The notes beneath the pieces were generated by a model, which saw nothing but the letters and a program-made list of their open reading frames with translations, searched no databases and was not told where the DNA came from. The translations under genes and the position numbers were made by a program. A DNA stretch of 64,000 bases from assembly GCA_963678705.1 (NCBI GenBank), contig CAVMBN010000112.1, forward strand, positions 1 to 64,000. Direction: 5' to 3'. The DNA comes from Panorpa germanica. Its lineage: Eukaryota; Arthropoda; Insecta; Mecoptera; Panorpidae. Position 1 is the stretch's first letter. The number at the start of each line of letters is the position of its first letter. Positions 57,601-64,000 of this stretch are shown here, piece by piece.

Positions 57601-58531
57601 TAGCTATTGCCGTACATTGAGAATTTTTAGGTAAATTTGTAAAAATATCACTTGCTTGATTAAAATTAGCTTGCATTATTTTATAAGGTTCAGGCAACTT
57701 GAATTCAGTTACACCTAATTCAGAGGCATTAAGATTTGGAGAACTATAAATGGAAGTTGTAACGATTTCCTCAATGTTTACAGAGTTCGTAGAATTATTT
57801 ATTTCTGTTAAAATACTATTGTCCATAGTGCTTAATATACTAACAGGAACAATAGAAAATTGAGTGTTTTCACAGTTACTAAAATTAAATTTAATCAAGT
57901 TTATGACATCTAGAAGGTCATTAAAACATAAAAGAACGGATTTTCCATTTTTTTCACAAACAATTTGTCCTTTAATACCTCTTGGATGTGAATCGAACAC
58001 CCAAAATAAGTCAGATTCTTTAAAAATAACAAAAGTATCATTACTAATTGTAAATAGTCCTTTTTCATGTTCTACGAAAAATGATTCTAGAAATGAAATT
58101 GTTAATTCATTAATACCTGCCTTTGCATTTATAATGTCACCACACAGAGTTTTTGATTTGTCACAATATACGACGTATGTGTGACCTTTTACGGAGATGT
58201 TTTGTTTGAGTTTATCAGCTAATAACAAATCGTGTTGATTACCTACAAAATTATCTAAGTAACATCGATCTCCTAATTTTAAAATATCATTTAAAGTTTC
58301 TGAATGCCACGTATTTAATGCAGTAGTTTCGTTTACACATATTGCGACAAAGCAATTGAAAGTACACTGCTTACCAAGGGACCTATCACAAAATCTTTTG
58401 TCAAATTGACTGAAACTACCTCTTACAATTGATAATGGCTTCTTTAGTTCATTTGCATTAGTTCTTAAATTCCTAATATTAACAGAAGACACATTTCGTT
58501 TCCTTCCAAATCCGAATAAAGATTTAGACAT
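51677..58531 (-). CDS. Helitron Rep-helicase with two tegument-deubiquitinase-like domains
   Basis: A complete 2284-residue frame, ATG at 58531, TAA at 51677. Residues ~39-235 and ~285-475 are two related domains resembling the herpesvirus tegument deubiquitinase (Peptidase C76): Gln42, Cys56 (GKQCTFNC), Asp180/His182 (FDSHPRG); and Gln292, Cys306 (NSQCTAIA), Asp423/His425 (FDSHSRG). Residues ~550-890 are a Lys/Arg-rich coiled coil with four 46-residue repeats. Then comes the Helitron Rep: Cys-rich segment ~920-950, HUH motif HIH 1377-1379 (GLPHIHILI), catalytic tyrosines 1518 and 1522 (VKYLFKYIYKG). The PIF1 helicase follows: Walker A 1852-1859 (GSGGSGKT), Walker B 1929-1933 (IIWDE), C-terminal FAMTINKSQGQ and HGQLYVAFSRV. 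It should nick, unwind and strand-transfer element DNA in the nucleus. Protease role unknown. No visible lesion. Confidence 0.95.
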   Translation of the reverse strand: MSKSLFGFGRKRNVSSVNIRNLRTNANELKKPLSIVRGSFSQFDKRFCDRSLGKQCTFNCFVAICVNETTALNTWHSETLNDILKLGDRCYLDNFVGNQHDLLLADKLKQNISVKGHTYVVYCDKSKTLCGDIINAKAGINELTISFLESFFVEHEKGLFTISNDTFVIFKESDLFWVFDSHPRGIKGQIVCEKNGKSVLLCFNDLLDVINLIKFNFSNCENTQFSIVPVSILSTMDNSILTEINNSTNSVNIEEIVTTSIYSSPNLNASELGVTEFKLPEPYKIMQANFNQASDIFTNLPKNSQCTAIATFSICIHSLIALNNWTTHVLDYILILGDNCYRKNLKPGCHPFLLIEEINPIISIGNGTCKISHDLMNTAQGDLNILTGDFLEKYFKKYNNGLFTTCSQTFAIFKHNSFFWIFDSHSRGLKGQSTSNSNGKAVLLCYKYVTDLVDLIKYNFQNSAGSLLFTINPITITSITGNINISEICEYSYSKFTSEISEISANINSDGVICDNVACDILVSDYNVQLNKLEKVSDTVLSIEENQGRCTILKTRVSERLFKKAKQAVCVRRKTILESQGDEDKNKRLQKQILRNRDNFSKETKGERQKRLKELKTYFEKKLDSETSESKQIRLKEQALRDSNRFRIETPDKRRTRLEKKKADFKKKLNKETNELKQIRLKEQAVRDSKRFRRETPDKRRTRLEKKKADLKKKLNKETNELKQIRLKEQAVRDTKRFKRETPDKRRTRLEKKKADLKKKLNKETNELKQIRLKEQAVRDTKRFKRETPDKRRTRLEKLKADFKKRIILETRHAKQVRLKKQNLINKKRLLQESTKEKKRRKKKILFRKRIRLASEKEEAKRNRLNNIALQKQSKLDKALELETQREKETQNIAPSISQQTFSTALQEIDDEVLVIQHNCGSMNVICQFCEATHFKNEKPTDGKFSLCCSKGKVSIPNSSNQFPELLMELMTNMHPLSANFMDNIRNYNSSLAFASLGAHIDHRPGTRGPYCFRICGQVYHRISSAHPTEGKQPQYGQLYILDPDEAICKRMQGDINRKCKRQLFEQLDSLIRKVNPYAAAYKMMAEVEREEIAKANFEGRNPFDVQMNIVQQLTKDPRRYNVPSTNEVALIFTSKDGLPPSDRDICVYQKDGNLRNINILNENCDPMTYPLLCPTGELGHSEHLLNVSLARRISHRQFYFYKLRCTGSFNPFLSAGKLTQQYIVDAYSKIEGNRLNFIRNANTQKKLRSEMYNGLMDYVKNKSINEGIIPGRMVILPSTFVGSPRSMSQHYLDAMGIICKYGSPDLFITMTCNPEWPEIKSNLLNNQRTENRPDLVVRVFQLKVKELFDDLLKRHIFGKVTAIVSVIEFQKRGLPHIHILIILNNQNKIRNTELIDKVVSAEIPDSETHPILFDVVKKCMIHGPCGPYNLNAPCMKDNKCSKDFPKSFQASTVNNSNGYPLYRRRDNNSKIDFYTAKGTIKHTVDNRWVVPYNRFLSLKYRCHINVEICASVKSVKYLFKYIYKGHDCANVKITSEGQAQLDWDEVSFYLDARYVSPPEAMWRIFAFDLQYKTHTIYRLAVHLENQQNILFTEGNEESALAKSSETTLTAWFKLNSTSVEAKTYLYTEIPEHYIFDRKKTWTLRQRISHLIIPRMYSVSPKEGERFYLRLLLLYVRGATCFKDLRTLNGIEYSTFHETAKQLGLLNDATQWDRCLDDASICKMPKQLRQLFAFICIFCEPCDPNLLWDNHKVTLCEDYSLTYNQETAEQLAINDIIDIFKLHNFNYTDFGFLEYHNVNLVLVRETFNQVEEFEQGVNFSNQLNSEQKNVFDEIMLCINNDNEEQRYFFIHGSGGSGKTFLYTALLHVVRGMGLTAIPVAWTGIAATLLKAGRTIHSQFKLPVPLDGNSTSSIRHNSIDGKLLKSAKLIIWDEVTMAPYFALDVVDMCLRDLMKNNKPFGNKIILLGGDFRQCLPVVKRGTVADIVSTCIQNSRLWSLFKIKHLTINMRVAQEEIDFKTWLLQLGDGLINDCPGSVVNMVKIPNKFISAKPLVDEIYGDINLVTLDELKSRVILCPLNEDTLQINEKILNLLDGEQICSLSHDSVSTDSDTEQNHFPVEFLNSLTPSGMPPHKLNLKIGAIIMLLRNMNANSGLCNGTRLIVKHIYTSVIDAEIITGSHTGDRALIPKIVLAPSDINLPFILKRVQFPVRLAFAMTINKSQGQTFEKVGVLLREPVFTHGQLYVAFSRVKSSNNLKIETLTSVTKSKKDTFTSNVVYKNVLLLE
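56036..56587 (-). repeat. 138-bp in-frame repeats in the replicase gene
   Basis: Four units encoding ETPDKRRTRLEKKKADLKKK and the rest of a 46-residue coiled-coil module start at residues 649, 695, 741 and 787. The middle units are almost identical at DNA level, so they expanded recently by unequal exchange or slippage. Confidence 0.85.
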
Positions 58532-60005
58532 ATTGAAGAAACAAATAAATATGTTATATATAAAATAAAATTTAAAAGTATTAACTAAACTATTATTAGA
58601 TATAGGTAATGAATAAAGATTAAATAAAAGAAATAAGCAAATATTTTAATATAATATACTTAGCTCCTTAAAAGATCTCTGGAATGTAACATACGCCACA
58701 GAAAAATATGTCCTCACGTATATTGTAATATATACTTATATATATAAACATATGTCCAATGGAGTGATTTAAATTCTTATTTTCCTAAAATTAAAAAAAA
58801 CAATACGATAATTAAAAATATATATGACTACGTTAATCTATAACATAAAGGTAAATGATTATGGAAACTAAAATATTTTGTGGAAACTAAAGTAACATGC
58901 AAGAACATAAGTTTATTTAAAATGTGAATAATAAATGTGAAACACGAATAATAAAACATGCACTGTAAACAGAATGGATTGAAAACATGCTTTAGACGCC
59001 TTTTTCTTACGCTAGGGCTGGACTGCGGAAAAGAATACTCCAGAAATAATAACAATAAAAATATAAATTATTTCCGCCTACTTTTAAATTTGAATTTAAA
59101 TGTACCATATATACATTTGTATGATTCAAGTGATGGATTTATTTCTGTACTATTCTCTTTCGCAGTGTAGCTTTAGCATAAGAAAGAGGTGTCTAAAGCA
59201 TTATTTCGACGAATATTTTTACAATGTAGAATATAAAACATTTATAAATAAATAAAATTAACAAACCAGTAATAAAAATTATACTCGTCTTAGCTCAAAA
59301 TTAATATAGCAGCAATATATAATAAGTATAATGTGTATCATTCAAGAATCTGAAACAAATAAAAGAATTTCATTTTTCTAAAAGCAAAATTAGCCTCATG
59401 TAATTTTTACTGAAGGTATTAAATATGTTATGAATATCGAAAACAGATTACAAATCATTTTAGTTATGTAATGACAGGTGTAATTATGCAATGTCAAACA
59501 GATTTGGTAAAACTGCTGTCTGAATGACTTGTCTGTCTTTGATTTGAATTTCACATTTTCGTTTCAATACTGAAACATGTATAATTTCCAGCCATATGAC
59601 ATGTAAACTGGAGTTCTGACTGAATCATTTCTGCATTGCTTAAAATGGTAAGCAGTCAAATTTAGATCTCAATCAATAACAGAGATGTATGTTTGGCCAA
59701 TATCGATATCAATTAACTAATATCAGTAGAAGCTAAAAGTGTTAAACATCAATACTGAACTGATAACTTTAACAACTACCAAACCATACTAAAATAGTCC
59801 TTTTCTGTTTGAACCATAGACTAAATATGTTAGAATTAAAATAATTTTTAATAACATTGGTAATAAGCCTTTCTAAAATGTGGAAGTTTTGACATTTGCC
59901 TTTTTGCATCGAGCCACAGATAAAAAAAATATGAAAGATTGAATTAATTTAGAATAAAATACAGAAATAGATTAGAATAATAACTGTAAGTTATTAATAA
60001 CTTAC
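58532..60005 (-). other. Upstream region of the replicase, inside Helitron E
   Basis: No domain-bearing frame. A possible acceptor (TATATCTAATAATAG) lies ~65 bp before the replicase ATG. A perfect 20-bp palindrome at 59986-60005 includes the donor of the exon at 60006. Confidence 0.4.
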
Positions 60006-60072
60006 CTTTACTAAATATATCACGGGCCACTTTACTTTGACAGCAAGGGAAACACAATATATCTCTCAATAC
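60006..60072 (-). CDS. 67-bp exon candidate upstream of the replicase
   Basis: Acceptor ATACTATGTTTTTCAG before 60072 and donor AAAG-GTAAGT after 60006. One frame is fully open and reads VLRDILCFPCCQSKVARDIF, a Cys-rich segment that looks like a palmitoylated or membrane-anchored stretch. It could be a 5' exon of the replicase transcript or a captured host exon. Not recognised. Confidence 0.4.
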
Positions 60073-60478
60073 CTGAAAAACATAGTATAATTATTAAACC
60101 ATATTTTAAATAAGTTGCATTGTTAATTAAAGCATTTTGTTATCATCAGTAAATAATGTAAATATTTGAAAGTTTCACTTTTAGCACAGTTAAATTTTAT
60201 CTATTAGCGAGTAACAAAAGTTATATTTTAAGTACTGTCATAGTAATTGTTATTTACTACAGAACATTTTACACTATTAATATGTTTCTATATTTGGTAC
60301 GGAAATATAACATTTTTATTTACTATTGAAATATTTCTAAACTAATACTCATGAATCGTGTAATATTACATAGAATATGAGACAATTATTACTATCGTTA
60401 AAAAAGGTTTACACAACTCATATTGTAACAACGTAGAAATATAAATGCAAATATAAAATAAGATTATAGAAAACTTAC

Positions 60479-60825
60479 CTTTTATCAATTAAAACGTAAT
60501 ATAAATCAATATGTATAGATTTATTACATAAAGAAATTATTATTAACCACTTAAGAAAACAATTAATATTTATAACTTTATGCAAAAAATATAATAATCT
60601 GTAGTAACTCAACCAACTGCACAACTGCACTGACTTTAACAGACTGAAGATATTCACTTTATTTATTTGTATATATTCCCTCCAAAATATTTGCAAAGAA
60701 TGCAACATAAAAAAAACGAAACCAACGTTTCCCGCTATTAACAAATACAATACACACAGTACAGGGAGCCAACATGAAAAATATAAAACATTGCAGTAGA
60801 GCATTAGTAAACAATTACCATACAT
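60479..60825 (-). other. Upstream exon candidate (3' boundary only)
   Basis: A strong donor (AAAAG-GTAAGT) ends at 60479, 406 bp before the next acceptor. The frame leading to it is open from 60825 but hydrophobic and low-complexity, so a 5' untranslated exon is more likely than coding sequence. Confidence 0.3.
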
Positions 60826-61529
60826 TCAACCAGTTAAACTTATACATGTATGGCAAACATATATATTGTATATTACAATACAGATCCATATGCATATGCA
60901 CCGTCACACCGAGTATATAAATGTTTACAGGAATCTAGCCTCAAAGTTTTTATATCAATAAACTGTTAATATGTGTTCATTTGTTTACATTTAAAAAAAA
61001 AATCTTTTAAAATTTAGTATAATTACGTTGTGTAAACATTTTAAATAGTGACGTTCTTTAAATAGTTGGGTTCTTAGGCCAGTCGCAGTACGAAACCGTA
61101 TTTAAGCGACGGCGAATTCCGACGTAAATCAGCGGGTTGGATGAGCGGCTACTATTCTCAAAGCAAACCGACTCTGTGTGTTATAACACATACATACCCC
61201 GTACCGATATGACAGTACTCCTAGCAACTTGTGTACTGTAGGGGGTGTATTGGAGTTGTTTTACACTAATATAATTTATCATGAGAGTAAACTTTTACTT
61301 TAATTTTTATCGATACACCATTGGTATTAAAGAGACTTTAGCATTTTTTATATATCTGAGTTCTGCTTGGCGTGAATTTTAATTGTATTACGATTTATTG
61401 TATTTTTGTGGTGGTATGTCGTTACAGTTACAGTACACAAGTGTGTGGTTTTTATTTCATGTCAAAATTTAATTTCCTTTTTAAATTGAAATATTCAAAT
61501 CGTTCTATATAAATTCTACATATAAAAAT
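60826..61529. other. Helitron E upstream region with GC-rich patch
   Basis: 61078-61260 is clearly richer in G+C and CpG than its surroundings (AAGCGACGGCGAATTCCGAC). It may be the replicase promoter region. No gene seen. Confidence 0.35.
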
Positions 61530-62215
61530 AAATAATTTTTCATACAAACTGACTAAAAAAATATATTTTTTTTATCAAAATAAAAAATATTTTCAATTTA
61601 TGCGTTATTTGACCAACTTTTTTTCAAAACTTGGGATTTTTTTTTTCGATTCGTAAATAAGTTACCAAGGTTAGCCTATATACAAAATTTCAACTTTCTA
61701 GCACAATTTTTACTCTCGAAAAATACTGCCCCCGTGCCCCCAAATAAAATTTTGAAATTTTGAATTTTTTTTTATTACTAATATACTTAATTATTCTAGA
61801 ATTCAGAATATGAACTTTCTCCAAAGTTCCCTACCGAGCCCCCAAATTTCTTCAACCCCCCCTTTTACAATTTTTGAATTTCTAATTTTTGAAAAATGTC
61901 AGCATTAAACACCCTAATACACATGCAAATTTTCAGCTTTCTATCTCTTACCAACTCAAAGTTATACAGCAAAAAGTGCCCATTTTTTTTACCAGTTTTT
62001 CCAAAATTACGGGTTTCCAGGAAATTCAGGGAAAAATCCGGGGACGCCAAAAGTCTTAGAATTTTTTTCTCTACGAAATAGGAAATTTTCAAAAAGATCG
62101 CCGGAGCCGTTTTCGCGCTGCCATACAAAATTCAGTACCAAACATATAAGAACATAAGATCATAAGATCACAAGATCATAAGAATATAAACAAACAGTTG
62201 GAACATTATAATATA

Positions 62216-62998
62216 GGATATAATATATATATTCTTATATTCTTATATTCTTATATGTTTGGTACTGAATTTTGTATGGCAGCGCGAAAACGGCTCCGGC
62301 GATCTTTTTAAAAATTTCCTATTTCGTAGAGAAAAAAATTCTAAGACTTTTGGCGTCCCCGGATTTTTCCCTGAATTTCCTGGAAACCCGTAATTTTGGA
62401 AAAACTGGAAAAAAAGTGATCCCTTTTTTGCTGTATTACTTTTAAGTCGTAAACGATAGAAAGTTGAAATTTTGCATATGTATTAAGGTATTCAATGCTG
62501 ACATTTCTCAAAAATTAGAAATTCAAAAATTAAAAAAGGGGGGGTTGAAGAAATTCGGGGGCCCGTTAGGGAACTTTGGAGAAAGTTCATATTCTGGATT
62601 CTAGAATAACTAAGTATATTATCAATAAAAAAAAATTCAAAATTTAAAAATTTTATTGGGGGGCACGGGGGCAGTATTTGCCGAAAGTAAAAATTGTGCT
62701 AGAAAATTGAAATTTTGTATGTAGGCTAGCCTTAGTAACTTATTTACGAATCGAAAAAAAAAATCGCAAATTTTGAAAAAAAGTTTGTCAAATAACGCAT
62801 AAATTGAAAATATTTTTTATTTTGATAAAAAAAAAATATTTTTTTAATCAATTTATATGTGTGTATATGTGCGCGAGTTTATTTATTATTTCAATTTAAA
62901 AATAGAATAGTTAAATATGAAATGTAATTACGAATTATTTTATTGGATTCAAACGATACACGCCAAAAAGACGTCGTTTTGCGACGGGGGTAAACTCA
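62216..62998 (+). mobile_element. Helitron copy F
   Basis: Head to head with copy E. The 5' block is at 62257-62310. The 3' hairpin is decayed at 62972-62998 (CGTTTTGCGACGGGGGTAAACT, lacking the terminal CTAG). Confidence 0.7.
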
Positions 62999-63858
62999 GT
63001 CTTATTTATAATGTTCCAAATGTATATTTATGATCTTATGATTTTATATGTTTGGTAGTAAACTTTGTATGGCAGCGCGAAGACGTCTCCGTCAATGTTT
63101 TTGAAAATTGCCTATTTTGTAGAGAAAAAAATTCTAAGACTTTTGGCGTCTCCGGATTTATCCCTGAATTTCCTGGAAACCCGTGATTTTGAAAAAACTG
63201 GAAAAAAAGTGAGCCCTTTTTTGCTGTATTACTTTTAATTCGTAAAAGATAGAAAGTTGAAATTTTGCATGTGTATTAAGGTATTCAATGCCTACATTTC
63301 TCAAAAATTAGAAATTCAAAAATTGTAAAAGGGGGGGTTAAAGAAATTCGGGGGCCCGGTATAGAACTTTGTAGAAAGTTCATCTTCTGGATTCTAGAAT
63401 AATTAAGTATATTATTAATAAAAAAAATTCAAAACTTCGAAATTTTATTTGGGGGCACGGGGGACAGTGTTTGCCGACAGTAAAAATTGTGCTAGAAAGT
63501 TGAAATTTTGTATATAGGCTAACCTTGGTAACTTATATACGAATCGAAAAAAAAAATACCAAATTTTAAAAAAAAGTTGGTCAAATAACGCATAAATTAA
63601 AAATATTCTTTATTTTGATAAAAAAAAAAAAATTTTTTTTAGTCAATTTATTACTGAGCGAGTTTATTATTTATTTCAATTTAAAAATAGAGTTAAATAT
63701 GAAATGTAATTACGAATTATTTTATTGAATTCAAATCATACACGCCAAAAAGTCATCGCTTTGCGACGGTTGTAAACTCAAGTGGAATTTAAATTTTTAC
63801 ATGAAGTTCAAGCCACACACAAAAGACAGACGTCGCTTGCGACGGGGGTAAAAGCTAG
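62999..63858 (+). mobile_element. Helitron copy G
   Basis: The 5' block at 63047-63090 is diverged (GGTAGTAAACTTTGTATGGC). The intact 3' hairpin and CTAG are at 63829-63858, with a second, decayed 3' end at about 63752-63776. Confidence 0.7.
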
Positions 63859-64000
63859 TATATTATAATGTCCCAGGTGTTTGTTTATCATCATATATTA
63901 TAATGTCCCAGGTGTTTGAATCTATTCTTATATTCTTATATTCTTATATGTTTGGTACTGAATTTTGTATGGCAGCGCGAAAACGGCTCCGGCGATCTTT
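63859..64000 (+). mobile_element. Helitron copy H, cut by window end
   Basis: It starts right after the CTAG of copy G with TATATTATAATGTCCCAGG, which is repeated once, then the 5' block at 63947-64000. Confidence 0.65.

Larger units (their letters stand above)
48716..62215 (-). mobile_element. Large Helitron E, potentially autonomous
   Basis: The 3' end is at 48716-48750 (CTAG, then the inverted hairpin of GTCGCTTTGCGAC). The 5' region is at 61530-62150 with GGCAGCGCGAAAACGGCTCC and ATGTTTGGTACTGAATTTTG on the - strand. The precise first base lies between about 62150 and 62215. About 13.5 kb, carrying one complete 2284-codon replicase, tandem repeats downstream of it, splice-like exons upstream and the captured-exon candidate. 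The unbroken replicase suggests recent activity. Confidence 0.8.

Noticed and set aside
61078..61260. GC-rich patch considered as an rRNA fragment
   Set aside because: I could not match it to any conserved rRNA block by eye.

Overview
This is a 64-kb, very A+T-rich piece of an arthropod, almost certainly insect, nuclear genome. The host evidence is a set of spliced exons of a glutamate-gated chloride channel (GluCl alpha type), a spliced F-box/leucine-rich gene and a small spliced acidic gene, all with GT-AG introns. Most of the rest is mobile DNA: Maverick/Polinton, Copia, LINE, Helitrons and several families of short inverted-repeat elements. The insect order cannot be fixed from the sequence.

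Layout. 1-13661 is a giant inverted duplication with two identical arms and a centre of 22-bp repeats near 6831. Each arm carries a broken protein-primed DNA polymerase B and a retroviral-type integrase with a chromodomain, the hallmark pair of Maverick/Polinton elements. 14669-17580 is an array of 35 near-identical 84-bp units that encode C2H2 zinc fingers on the + strand. There is no ATG in that frame, so the array is easily missed. It abuts a truncated Copia gag with primer-binding site and LTR (17581-18660). 19002-20108 holds a hAT-type MITE and a fully palindromic MITE. 20687-23099 is the F-box gene, whose intron is filled by two tandem MITEs. 25451-27497 is a short, internally deleted Helitron with recognisable ends. 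30024-34398 (- strand) holds the last six exons of the GluCl gene, with a LINE tail in its last intron. 34711-38794 is a run of terminal-inverted-repeat elements. 39476-40717 is a three-exon gene encoding an acidic protein.

From about 41.2 kb to the end the window is a nest of one Helitron family: short copies in both orientations, several joined head to tail, around one copy of about 13.5 kb (48716 to about 62215, - strand). That copy encodes an unbroken 2284-residue protein with a HUH/two-tyrosine Rep and a PIF1 helicase. In front of these sit two tandem cysteine-protease-like domains that look like the deubiquitinase domain of herpesvirus tegument proteins, and a Lys/Arg-rich repeated coiled coil. 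A short relative at 41.2-43.3 kb and the large copy share a piece that looks like a captured, spliced host gene fragment.

The three observations most worth following are the zinc-finger array whose repeated amino-acid changes fall on base-contacting helix positions, the Helitron replicase with doubled deubiquitinase-like domains, and the perfect Polinton palindrome (real structure or assembly artefact).
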